Source of the DNA: Parasponia andersonii
Taxonomy: Eukaryota > Streptophyta > Magnoliopsida > Rosales > Cannabaceae
Reading direction: 5' to 3'
Length of the DNA stretch: 64,000 nucleotides
NCBI GenBank assembly: GCA_002914805.1
Contig: JXTB01000221.1
Location: 1 to 64,000, forward strand
The notes under the pieces were generated by a model. It made no database searches and was not told the origin of the DNA. It saw nothing but the letters and a program-made list of their open reading frames with translations. The stretch's first letter is position 1. The number at the start of each line of letters is the position of its first letter. Positions 40,032 through 51,209 of this stretch are shown here, piece after piece. The translations under genes and the position numbers were made by a program.

Positions 40032-43000
40032 TGCTGGTGTTAGTTGGAATAAAATTTCTGAAAATATTTTATAAAATCATTTTCAAGAACACTATAGTTT
40101 TTTAAAATCAAGAAACGCAACGGAATTGGTCGTTTAAAATATTTCTTTTTACAAAATATTTCGGAACGTGATCTAATATAAATTAACTCTTGATCTAGAC
40201 AAGAATAATACCTGGAATCGCTCCATGACCTTCTCATCTTCTCGTCTATTTTCGAAAGCCATTTGATTGATCAGGTGAGTGATCACCTTCTTGATTCCCA
40301 ACAAAAAGATCTGCAGATGAACAAGAAGACAATCTTCTCGAAACGATTTCTCCGGGTTGAACAAAAACACCAAGAATGGAATCCCTAGGATTAGCCGATT
40401 TTCTACTCTCCCTCTCTCTCTGTTATGCATGTGACACTCTCTTATCAAGGGGGTGTTTCACGTGTAGTGTTGTACTATACAATTAGAGAACTTTTCTCCT
40501 AACTGTAGAGAGATTAGTAAAGCCTAATGAGTTTATTGGGCTTGTTGGGCTCAACTGATCATCAAATAACTATTGGGATTTAGTTTGAGCTAGACAGGGG
40601 ACCAGATGGATCCATAAAGCCCAAGCTCTAATAGACAATATACCCACTATCATAATTAACTCTTAATTATGATTGGGCCTTGTCCATTAATATTAGGGCA
40701 CACCACTATAGGCCCAATATTGAACTCTTGGACTAAATGTCATTTATTTTCTGTGAAGCCTATTAACAATTAATTAGCTTGATCCATTTAGCATATACTA
40801 TACATGTAGGCATACCCCCAATGCAATGCCATACTAGTAGGGTGAAATTATCGTATTACCCCTCTAGTACATATTTATTGGTAAATTGACCTAACACTTA
40901 GGAAAATCATGCATGCATGCAAATATGGAAAATACATAATCATATCATGAACGTAGCAGAAAAATAGCGGATTTAGGTTTTAAAATTTTTACATGAAAAT
41001 AGTTTTCATAACCATATAATACACATGCATCATATATAGAATCATGTACAACATAAATCAAATCTAGATACAAAACCCTAGAGATGAGATTAAGGTTTAC
41101 CTCTTGTGGCGTGTTCCTCCTCGATCTCCTTATTGATGGTTCAAACCTCCAACCCTAGATCTTCTTGTCTATGCGCTTGCTCTTAGTTGACGAAGCGAGT
41201 GGGCACCAAGTCGAAACCTTCGTTGGAGAACGATCAAGAACACCTTCTTGATCCTATGGAATACCGGGATGTCAAATGAGACTATGAGATTGTAGGAAAC
41301 ATTTTTCTCTCTCCCTTATCGTAGGTTGGCCGAAATCTCTCTCTTTCTCCCTATCCCTTATGCGTGTGACTCTATATGAGTTATTGTGTAGTTTTTCCTC
41401 TCATATATCTTATATATATGGGACCAAAAATTGCTAACCCTAGTCCAATTAGGATTGGGCTTGTTCTCTAATTTGGGCTTTAGGTGTATTTTTATAAATA
41501 TGTCCAACTCATGAAACTTATTTATAAAAATACCAACTTCTGTATAGAATCATTATTTTACACAGTTTCATGAAACTTATTTCACAAATACCACCAACCA
41601 ATTAATGAGCTTAATTGAGCTAGACAAGGGACCTAATAGATCCAAATAATCTAAGCTCCAATAATATGATAAATACATAATAACTCTTATTATGGTATTT
41701 ATATAAATATTATTAGTAAAGAGATACTCCACCAAAGGCCCAATACTGTACTCTTAGATTAAATGTCATGCCTTTTATAAAGATTTAATCAACTAACCTT
41801 AATTAACCAATCCATCTATCATATTCTATACCACATATATAATCCCTAAATAATGTCGTAGTTGGATAGGTGAAATTACCGTAATACCCCTCCAACACCT
41901 ATTTACCTTTAAGTTACCATCTTTCTATCAAGGAATAATGTTGTCGATAATTTTTTTTTCAATGGCCATTTAGACAAAATTATCAACCAATTCACAAAGT
42001 GAATACTAAGATCTTAGATTTAATTATTCCATGAATCTTGAAAGAACCTAAAGTAGTATTAATGTATAGTGTCCTTAACTATTTCGTGTTCCCATCAATT
42101 CATAAGCCATAACCTCCAATATGCCAGAGTTCACCTCTAACTTCATAGAGGTTAGTCTTTTAACAAATCAAAAGACTATAACCCATGAAAGCAAGTCCAG
42201 TCAAACATCAAGGATTAAGATTTATATGCTAAGAGCTAGTTTGTAATAATATAAGAATTGAGTTACGGCACTCCAATTCTTTATATTACCTGGTCCAGTT
42301 TAATACACATAACTTATTTATGTTGTATTAGTGTTTCTATCAGAAGTCAGATACTTCAATGATTTGAGACACATCATTCCCGTTGAGATAGTCAAACACT
42401 ACAACCTATAGTAAATAAAGTATTTCATCTTTATTTACAGATTGTAAACTACTTTATTTAGACTTAGATAAAGAAACAAGTCTCCCCATAATTAATACTT
42501 AATCATGTTTATTTCTTTATACACATATAAAGTCATGGAATTTTTTTCAGATGAATAAAATATTCAACTAAGATAGTTTAATCTAGCAAATATCATAATT
42601 TCATATAAGAGATAGTTGTTTATACTCAAAAGGGTCAAATTGGAAATCTGCTTTTTAGGGCAAAAATCCCAACAATATTTACCTCTGAGTTGCTATTTTT
42701 CATCTAATGGATAATAGTTAACTATAGTGTTTATATATGCTAATACTAACACAGTCAAATTCATATAGTGAATACCAGGGCCTTGGTTTATATAATCCAA
42801 GTACTTAAAAAAACTCAAAGTGACATCATATGTATGGTCTCCATCATAAAAAATGTTCTACACATTTCATGTACCTTACCGGAGTTCGAACCATAAATCG
42901 AAACTAGTCCTTCAGTAACTTAAAAATACAAAACACATAAAAGTAAGTTCATTAATCACTACGATTAAGGTCTTCTACAATAGTGCTAGATTAGTAAAAT

Positions 43001-43475
43001 TAGAGATTTAAGTTACGGCATTTAACCTCAAATTCTAATTCACTAGGTCATGTTTGATGTTGTTATAACTTTCTTATAACACACTAGTATTTCTATCTGA
43101 AGACTCACTTCGATAATTAGAGACTTCATTAATTAAATAGACAACACTACATTCTATGGCATAGTAAAGTATTCTATCTTCAATATGTAGAATACGAACA
43201 ATTTAATTAAGATATAATGAAATAAAGAATAAAATGTCTTCCACATATGCACTTATCATACAAATAATTCTTTATTACTCATTTCTTGTCTTGAAATCTT
43301 TTTAGATGTTTGCATAAGATAAACATACACATTACATGTATATCAATGGGACACAAATGAAATAGAAATTCATAACATGGAATTTATTAATAACAAAATA
43401 GATAAATAAATAATCCAATAAATATTGTTTATAATGCCTAAATAATAAACTACTTTATAGGACATTATTCCAATA
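40032..43475 (-). mobile_element. Solo copia LTR, family X, copy 2, in gag
   Basis: Flanked by a perfect target duplication GTAAC (40027-40031 and 43476-43480). In sense it begins TATTGGAATAATGTCC and ends CTAACACCAGCA, with one terminal base changed relative to the TG...CA consensus. It aligns with copy 1 (12346-13997) over both outer parts: 40032-40875 and 42680-43475. A family-Y solo LTR splits it. Short minus-strand ORFs near 40040-40448 are LTR sequence. Confidence 0.92.
40876..42674 (-). mobile_element. Solo copia-type LTR, family Y, nested in family X
   Basis: Flanked by a perfect target duplication ATATT (40871-40875 and 42675-42679). The matching intact sequence in family-X copy 1 reads straight across this point near 13195. 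In sense it begins TGTTGGGATTTTTGCCC and ends GTTAGGTCAATTTACCAATA, one base off a TG...CA end. It matches the plus-strand copy at 47850-49135, which lacks an internal block of about 500 bp. Length is 1799 bp. Confidence 0.92.
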
Positions 43476-43480
43476 GTAAC

Positions 43481-44992
43481 ATCACTACTGGTTCCTGCAA
43501 CAGAGTTAGGAATAGAACTCTTAACAAAAATAGTTTTTGAATTCGAGCTCTCACCTTTAAATCCAAGTCCATGGTGATCTAACCCATATCTACCAACTAT
43601 CAGAATATAATCTAATCTGGCAGTTCCAGAATTTATCAATTTTAAGGACTTTTGAGTACTATCAAGCTCTGCTGAAACATCATTTAGCTTTGCTTCTTTT
43701 TTAGCAACTAAAGTTTCTAATTCTTGGATCTTTATTTCAAAATTCTCCTTATATTGGATGAGCATAGAAATTCTTCCTTCAAGAGATCTATTCTGATCTA
43801 TGACTTTGACCCATTAAGAATACATATTCTTATAGAATCTTCTAATTGATTCTTCATCCAGTTCGGAATCATCATTGTCAGAATTATATACCCTATCTGA
43901 TGTTACAAAATTACTACCAGGTGCAGCCCGTGTTATAACATTATCTACAGAATTTTGCATAGAACACACATTATCTGAAACTAAAGAAACTCCAAAAGCA
44001 ACGTAATTACTTACATGAGTTTCATCTTCTTCTTGGCTGCCTTCTGATTTCTCATCACTCCACGAGGTAGTCATTGCCTTAGATTTTTTCTTTAAGGTGT
44101 TGACACATTCAGCTTGTATATGACCATAACCTTCACACTCCCTACACTGAATACCTTTCTTTTTGTCTTTAGAAATATCAGATTTAGGAAGAGTGGACTT
44201 ACTTTCCTCGTGTTGCTCCCCTTTGATTGTCTGTCCATTCTCTTTAAAAGTTTATTAAAGTTTTTGGACAAAAGAGCAAGTTCATCATTAAGGTTTTCAC
44301 TTACACCCAGTTTAGGGGTAGCTTTAAGAGCAATTGATTTATCCTTCTTCCTATGCATGATATTCATCTCATAGGTCTATAAGGATCCCCATAAGTTCCT
44401 CCATCTTCATGGTTTCGAGGTCCTTGCTTTCTTTAATAGCCGTGAGCATTGGTTGAAATCTGTCAGGCAAAGATCTAAATATTTTTCTATTCATTTTAGT
44501 ATAGTGTTTACCAAGAGCAAAAGCTTCATTAGAAATATCATATAGTTTAGTATAATATTCAGATAGAGTTTCATCTTCTCTTAGTTTTAACTCTTCAAAT
44601 TTAGAAGCTAAAATAACTATTTTCGTTCTTTTCATATTACCAGAACTTTCAAAATGTGTTTGTAAAATATCTCACACCTCTTTGACAAAATCACAATTTG
44701 TTATCATTTTACTAAGAGTAGCATCAACACCATTGAGAAAAGCATGTAATGCTTTGGAGTTATAATTAGCCAGTTTATCATTATCAGAAGACCAATTGAG
44801 TTCATGTTTAGGAATAACATTCTCATTCTCATCCTTAGTAGTTGGTGGTGCCTATCCTGCAAGAACTGATCTCCATGATTTTTCATCAATAGATTTGATG
44901 AAAGCCTTCATACGTATCTTCCAATATAAATAGTTGCTACCATTAAGCAGTTGCGGGCGTGTAATTGACCCACCTTCGACAAGAAACGACAT
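43481..44992 (-). pseudogene. Sirevirus-like gag, N-terminal and central part
   Basis: Sense start codon is at 44992-44990 (MSFLVEGGSITRP). NYLYWKIRMKAFIKSIDE then marks the copia gag N-terminal domain, followed by the UBN2-type capsid region (for example FEELKLREDETLSEYYTKL near 44585). A zinc knuckle CRECEGYGHIQAEC is at 44105-44146, and a Glu/Lys-rich coiled-coil-like stretch is at 43770-43640. A TAG stop occurs at the 'LAG*APPTT' position where a Trp is usual. Single-base deletions near 44385 and 44215 shift the frame. The gene stops at the solo LTR insertion (43480) and continues at 40031. Gag would form the virus-like particle and package element RNA. Confidence 0.88.
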
Positions 44993-45052
44993 ATCTAAAC
45001 AATATGGTCAAAAATCCATAAGATCTCACAAAACAAACTATTAGTGACCTTT

Positions 45053-45062
45053 TCTGATACCA
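45053..45062 (-). promoter_or_regulatory. Primer binding site (initiator tRNA-Met)
   Basis: In sense TGGTATCAGA follows the LTR after two bases. This is the usual copia PBS complementary to the 3' end of initiator tRNA-Met. The last bases deviate from the usual TGGTATCAGAGC. Confidence 0.85.
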
Positions 45063-45064
45063 AA

Positions 45065-46341
45065 TGTTACGACCGTTTGTTATATTCTTACCGAGTATAA
45101 TTAACTGTCCAATTAATTATGTAAAGTAAATATGCGGAAAATTATGATATGGATATTATAACATTGAAAAGTAAAAAAAAAAAATTGACACAATATTTTT
45201 ACTTGGTTTAACTATCTCCCAATAGTCTACATCCAAGGGGCCACGCCTAGAGAAATAAACTTATTAGTTAAGAATAATGTGATTACAAACACCAATCAAA
45301 TTTAAAAGACTCACTCTTTTAAATGTTACAATATGCCAATACTCCTTTACTAATTTGTCTAGCGAGCTCCCCTCGACTTAAAGTGATTCCTTCCGTCTGA
45401 ACTCTTTTCAGATTTTACGGAATATGTCATCTCCTGAAGACTTGTTGCACTTCTCCTGAAGCGGTTTTACTTCACCCAAAGCACTCTCACAGCTAAGAAT
45501 CCCTCCTAGTCTAACAATACAAAGTATAGACAGATTTATCAAAGTATTGCTCTAATGGCAATCTCAAACATACATGGCACACACAAGACTCTAGTCTAGA
45601 CACCTATTTATAGTGCTTAAACTCTTCCAATCTTTGGTAATTTATAAGACACATTTTTTTCATCATAAATGCTAATTGGAAGCCAATTAGATTAGTCAAG
45701 GATAAGATTTTTGCAATCAAGGCTGATTTGAAATTATTGTTGATTATGCACAATGATGTTACAGCGTCGGCCCTGTCTAAACAGTCAGATTTGTAACCTT
45801 TCTAAAAGAAGTTTTGATTTATTACCTGAAATAAAAATTCTATTTTTTGTACAAATCAATCAAATAAAAAATGTTCATACACAAAAAGAATCAGCTAAAA
45901 ATTAATAAAGAAAAAACACCTCAAGAGATTAAATTTACTACTCATAAAATAAGGTAGTTTCTATAAAACGCAAGCTATCAAAGTAATCAGATTAAATTAA
46001 CTCAAAAATGATAATCTGATTCATTATTTCTAGAAATATTAACCAATTAATATTATTAATCACCCAATAATCAATCTTCATTAAAACATACCTAAATAAG
46101 AAAGAAATATGTGAATATAATTTTCCTATAAGGCAAACAATAACCATTAATATTTCTGATTAAAATCCAACTAATTGAATAGATATTCAATCATAAGACA
46201 GCTATAAAATTCAGACAAACACGTTCAAAAATATCATGTCAAATATTCCAGTGATGTTGCAATATCAACTTAGAATCATTGTCAGTCAACACAGACAATT
46301 ATGTTGCAACATCTCAAATGACAACAGACTTTGCCCTTTCA
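45065..46341 (-). repeat. Sirevirus LTR 3 (5' LTR)
   Basis: Full 1277-bp LTR with sense ends TGAAAGGGC and GTAACA. The outer flank is the GGTAC target duplication; the inner flank is the PBS and gag. It carries the recurrent palindrome at 46253-46266 and 46301-46312. Confidence 0.93.
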
Positions 46342-46767
46342 GGTACTAAACACAAAGGTTTGGAAAGTTGCATCTATTCAAAAAGGTAATTGAATTCCTA
46401 CTGAACATATGAATGCTCACCCCTCATTTTCTATTCTTAGGTAATGCTTAGTGTGACCTTGGAACTCAAGAGTAGAACAATGAGGAGCTTATTACCATTT
46501 GAATAATTAGTAACTATGTAATGTAACTCTATTTATTTATCTTGGCTTGTATTGATAATGAAGGGCCTGTGAAATTATGGGCCCGTTTCACAGATTCAGT
46601 CTATATAACTACTATGATAATGATCATAAAACTTTATATCTAATGATGATCATAAAACTGTGAGAATTTTATTTTTAAAACCATTTTATAAATTTTTAAA
46701 AACTACTATTGAATTTCTATCTGTGAAATTCTATTTCTGCCACTGGCCTGGGGTTTAGGTTGTGACA

Positions 46768-47170
46768 GCTATATACTTTTCTTCCTTGAATACAGTTATG
46801 AAGCCATGATACCTACAGAAGTTGGACTCATCACCACTCACATGGATGCATTTAATATCAATGAAAGTCATACTCTTTAAATATACGAGATAAATGTACT
46901 CGAAGAATGACGAAAACAATCAACTCTAAGTCACTACCTATCAACAATGCACTGTACGCCATTTCAATTCGAAGGTGAAAGAGCGTCGATTCAAAGTTGG
47001 TAACTTAGTTCTCAGAAAAGTTTTCCTCAATGCTAATGAACCGAGAGCAAGTGTATTTGGATAAACTTGGGAAGACCATATTATGTCACAAGTATTATGC
47101 GGCTTAGAATGTACAAGCTGGAGGAGTTACTTCCTAGAGCTTGGAATACAGACTATCTATATTGCTACTA
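46768..47170 (+). pseudogene. Ty3/gypsy (Tat-like) integrase relic, part 2
   Basis: Continues the integrase broken at 25757. Visible pieces are SYEAMIPTEVGLIT (46788-46830), then RFKVGNLVLRKVF (near 46990), then the C-terminal YKLEELLPRAWN block (about 47115-47150), which matches the usual end of Tat-lineage integrases. Stops and frame changes separate the pieces. The match in order and orientation to part 1 is the main evidence that the sequence between them is inserted. Confidence 0.82.
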
Positions 47171-47849
47171 CTAGTAATTATTTCCTTTAACTATTTTTTT
47201 GTCAAGAAATTTTATTTTCCATGTCTTTCCTTTTTTTTATTGATTTGAATATTCTCCAAGATTTTACTTTCGACAATTATAGCTCCATTATGAATTAATG
47301 AAGATGTGAGTTCCTTCATTATAATTGCTTACATGATTACATCTACTTTCATGATTTCTAATCTCCAACACGAAGTTAGGATGTACATTCCCAATACATT
47401 CATATTTCTGAATATCAAGCTTTTAGATGTTTACAATCAGCTTCGAGACTTAGGAGCCAAGAAGAATTTATTGAATAATACTTCTCTACTATGCATGCTC
47501 TACTAAAAATTAATAAAGTGGATGCAAGCTGTGACACCCAAACTATTCACGGACTTTCATAGCCAATAATAAGCATGTTTCATGTCATATTTTGTGATTT
47601 TGAATTTAATTACAATGTTATTTTTGCACCAAAAAAAGTATTTATAAAATTGCTACTAATCTCGAAATTGCTAGGATTAAAATTTATGATACTTTGACTC
47701 GTGAAGGTACAAGATTCCTAAACAAGTTGAGTCTAGTGTGTCATGTGATACATTAGATTTTATTAGGCTTGTTTATGGCAGTTAACATAATCAAGTTAAT
47801 GAGGTTATTATGTTATTCTTATTTGACTTCTTTTTTCAGTAGTCTTAAG
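47171..47849. other. Post-integrase or LTR-like sequence
   Basis: No supportable gene. TGTGACACCC at 47530-47539 is a typical gypsy LTR start, so a further gypsy LTR may begin here and be interrupted by the solo LTR at 47850. Its other end was not identified. The target pentamer TTAAG of that solo LTR is at 47845-47849. Confidence 0.4.
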
Positions 47850-49135
47850 TGTTGGGATATTTGTCCAAGCATATTTCCAATTTTACCCTTTAGTGTAAAC
47901 AACTTTCTTTTATATATATGATATTTGTTAGATTAAACTATCTTAGTTGAATAGTTTATTTATCTGAAAAAGATTCTATGATTTTATTTGTGTATAAAGA
48001 AACAAACATAATTTATGTATTAATTATGACGAAACTCGTTTCTTTATCTAAGTCTAAATTAATTAGTTCACAATCTTTAAATAAAGATGAAATACTTTAT
48101 TTACTAAAAATTGTAGTGTTTGTCCATCTTAACGACAATTGTATAGAGATTTTATATATGGTATAGAATATGCTAGATAGATCGGTTAATCAAGGCTAGT
48201 TGATTAAATTTCTAAAGAAAAAACATGACATTTAATCTTAGAGTGCAGTATTAGGTCTTTAATGGAGTGTCCCCTTTATTAATAGTATTTATATAAATAT
48301 CATGATAAGAGTTATAATGTATTTATCATACTATTGGAGCTTAGATTATTTGAATCCATTAGGTTCTTTGTCTAACTCAATAAAGCTCATTAATTGGTTG
48401 GTGATATTTGTGAAATTAGTTTCATAAAATTGTGTAAAATAATGATTGTACAAAGAAGTTGGTATTTTTATAAATAAGTTCCATAAGTTGGACATATTTA
48501 TAAAAATACACCATAAACCCAAATTGGAAAACAAGCCTAATCATAGTTTTGGGACCCATATATATAAGATATATGAGAGAAAAACTACACAGCCCTACAC
48601 TAGTTCAACGCGCCAGAGAGAGAGAAGCATTGAATTTTGGCCAAGCATAGTGAACTAAAGTCACTGTGCAATTCGGCCATACTCATCCCAAAGAGAAGAA
48701 AATATTTTTCTAGAAATATCACATGTTCATCTCAAATAATTGTGACTAGAAGATCAAGAAGGAGTTCTTGATCATTCTCCAACGATGGATTCAACTTGGT
48801 GCCTACTCGCCTCGTTAAACAAGAGTAAGAGCATAGATAAGAAGATCTAGAATTGGAGATTTGATCACTATTAACAAGGAAATTAAAAAGGAGTATGCTA
48901 CAAAAGGTAAACCCTAATCTCATCTCTAGGGTTTATGTATCTAGATTTGATTTACATTATACATGATCATGTATATGATAAATGTATGTACTATGGTTAT
49001 GAAAACTGTTTTCATGTAAAAAATTTAAAATCTAAATCCGCTAATTTTTCCATCGCGTTCATGATGTCATCATGTATTTTCTGTATTTGCATGCATGTAT
49101 GTTTTTTCCAAAGTGTTAGGTTAAAATTACCAACA
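47850..49135 (+). mobile_element. Solo LTR, family Y, copy 2
   Basis: Begins TGTTGGGATATTTG and ends AAATTACCAACA, giving perfect TG...CA ends, with a perfect target duplication TTAAG (47845-47849 and 49136-49140). It is the reverse-orientation relative of 40876-42674. About 500 bp of the other copy (roughly 41860-42400) is missing here. Length is 1286 bp. The short ORFs in this stretch are LTR sequence. Confidence 0.93.
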
Positions 49136-49140
49136 TTAAG

Positions 49141-49667
49141 TTGGTAGACCAATAGTAAATCTTGTATTAAGTACTTAAGTATTAAGAAACTTCTTTTATA
49201 TTATTCTTTGTTGGTACTATAGTAAACTCTTTTCTATAAATATCCATCTTTTTAAATTAAATCTTTCTGACCATAATTTTTTTCTCCACAACAAAAAAAA
49301 AAAGTGTTATAGTCTAGTCTGATTAACTAAGAGGAGAAAGTTTATTTCAGATCTCAAGGTTAGTGGCCTAGTTGTAATTATTGTTTTATTATTATACCTT
49401 TACCTGATGGGAAGTCATAACCCTATAAGTATTTCATGCCTATATTAATCAATTTAGTGACTAGGGATCACAACTGGAATTAACTAGTTCTATGGAGAGT
49501 TATTTAGTCAAACTATGATCCAAATTTTGTCCTTAGTGCTCTTAAAATTGCATATGCGATTTATATTCACAGGTTCGTTTAATTTTGTTAGTTTCAATTG
49601 TATTTTTCCTTTTTTACAAGATTCTAATTTTAAGGATAAGACTACAAATAATTTAATTAGATTCCTA

Positions 49668-49710
<43 letters not shown>

Positions 49711-50378
49711 TTAGCACAAACACCATAAGTTTAGTGAATGGCTGCATGATTAGAGCCTTAGTTCTGTACCTTACATTACTCTAACCTTAATTCTATTTGA
49801 TGATACCTATATAATTGAATAATAAAAGAATTGTTTGGTATTCTAGCATAAACATGAGAATATTCCTTAGCATATTGTAGTCCTATATATATAACAGATT
49901 CAAACAATATTTTTAGCACTGGGGATACCAAATTTTAGGTATCATACTACCCAAATTGTTATGAGGCAAAACTAATACAATATTTAAGAAAATAGATAGA
50001 GCAAATTAAAAATTTGGAAGTGAACTTAATCACTATGATAGCACATTTCTAGTTTTCACTATATATAATGTAACTATAAAATCATTTTTTTTAGGAGTTT
50101 ATTGAGGATAACATTTTTCTTCATAGGGTTGTTTTTGTATTTTTCTGAGATAAGTAACATTTCACCTATAATATAAGAATACTATATAGATTGCATTAAT
50201 TATGTAATTATGTTTTACGTATCTTAATAAAGTGCATACATATCACTACAGATGTAGCATAAAATATTTTTAGTTTCAAAGTTATGAAACTTCAGCTATG
50301 ATTATCAAACTTTGATTTTGAAAAGAAAAGAAAAGTTTGGTGAAATATGTTGGCTAGAAAGTTAGGATAGACATAAGA
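49141..50378. other. AT-rich spacer with TA microsatellite
   Basis: No gene is seen. It contains a (TA)19-type run at 49669-49706. The two short ORFs that read through that run on opposite strands are artefacts of it. Confidence 0.5.
49669..49706. repeat. (TA)n microsatellite
   Basis: An uninterrupted run of TA dinucleotides of about 38 bp. Confidence 0.95.
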
Positions 50379-51021
50379 TGTGACGGGCCGGCATCCTAAA
50401 TATATGAAAAGCATACCCATGTGTCAGATCCTAATATAGATCTATATATCTGCAATATGGGAATGGCTTCTAGTATACACTGAGGTTAATGTGGTTTTCA
50501 TATATTGTGGCCATTTTTAATTTGTTATGTTATGCGGCTAAGTGACAGATCTACTATTCTGACTACGCAATGTAGTACACAAAAGGCCCTTGCTAAGATA
50601 TGATTTTGGAAAGTGTTCATCAAAAATTTTATGCATATTGTTGCTAACTAAGACATCACTCATAAGTTCTTGCATTGAAGGCAATGATGGTCGAAATTTG
50701 AGTATATGGATAAAAGCCAAACTCCTATTCTGGTTATGTATATGGATATTTTGGCATACTGTGGATGAAATCCCATATTTTGAGGTTGCTATGAATGTAA
50801 GTAAGTGAAGTGATTTTTGGATACTTGTCTTTTTCCAATACCATTTGTACTGTATATATTAACTAAAGAAAGTTTCTACTTTTCTAGATAAAATTGAAAA
50901 GTTTCTTTTTACATTATTATTTTCTATTTGAAACAACTTAAAAAATGTTAATCTTTTCTAAATAAAATAAACTTCTTTTGAAAACCAACGTACGTGTACA
51001 AGTAAATTCTGTATCATTTCA
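50379..51021 (+). repeat. Gypsy 5' LTR
   Basis: Runs from TGTGACGGGCCGGCATCC to ATCATTTCA just upstream of the PBS. It matches 52028-52618 in order, for example at 'cactgaggttaatgtggtttt', 'gatatgattttggaaagtgt' and 'taaagtttctacttttctag' (with small gaps). Confidence 0.88.
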
Positions 51022-51024
51022 AAT

Positions 51025-51036
51025 TGGTATCAGAGC
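51025..51036 (+). promoter_or_regulatory. Primer binding site (initiator tRNA-Met)
   Basis: TGGTATCAGAGC lies 3 bp after the 5' LTR and is the exact consensus complement of initiator tRNA-Met. Confidence 0.93.
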
Positions 51037-51209
51037 TGAGGTTTTAAATGGTTCTAAAGACCATCCATATACATAAGTATGCAATGGAAAATGGCTTTAT
51101 TCACTTATAAGTTATTTCTTGTTGGTTTTAATTATACGCGTATTATTTTATAAGTACACTATATGCTATATGTCTATTATTGGCGACAAGTGCATACTAT
51201 ATGTAAAAG

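Larger units (their letters stand above)
27431..46341 (-). mobile_element. Sirevirus-like copia array with three LTRs
   Basis: A minus-strand Ty1/copia structure flanked by a perfect 5-bp target duplication, GGTAC at 27426-27430 and 46342-46346. In sense order it has an LTR (46341-45065), PBS, gag with two zinc knuckles, protease, integrase, reverse transcriptase, RNase H, an envelope-like ORF, PPT, a second LTR (30248-28975), a second PBS and the first 83 codons of gag (28902-28654), then a third LTR lacking its first 62 bp (28653-27431). The extra envelope-like ORF downstream of RNase H is characteristic of the Sirevirus lineage. The pentamers beside the middle LTR do not match GGTAC, so the outer pair marks a single insertion that later became a tandem array and lost most of one internal domain. 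Solo LTRs at 30814-33954 and 40032-43475 are nested within it. Confidence 0.9.
25768..46767 (+). mobile_element. Gypsy solo-LTR-like insertion, split by copia array
   Basis: The two halves of the Tat-like integrase relic are separated by about 1.66 kb of LTR-like sequence on the left (25768-27430), the 18.9-kb copia array, and 421 bp on the right (46347-46767). The left edge reads TGTAATTTCAAAGCC. The right edge reads GGGGTTTAGGTTGTGACA, a typical gypsy LTR 3' end. Without the copia array the LTR would be about 2.08 kb. No matching 5-bp target duplication was found (AGAAG against GCTAT), so the left edge may be off by some bases. Two short ORFs near 25983-26268 fall inside it and are not considered genes. 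Confidence 0.65.
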
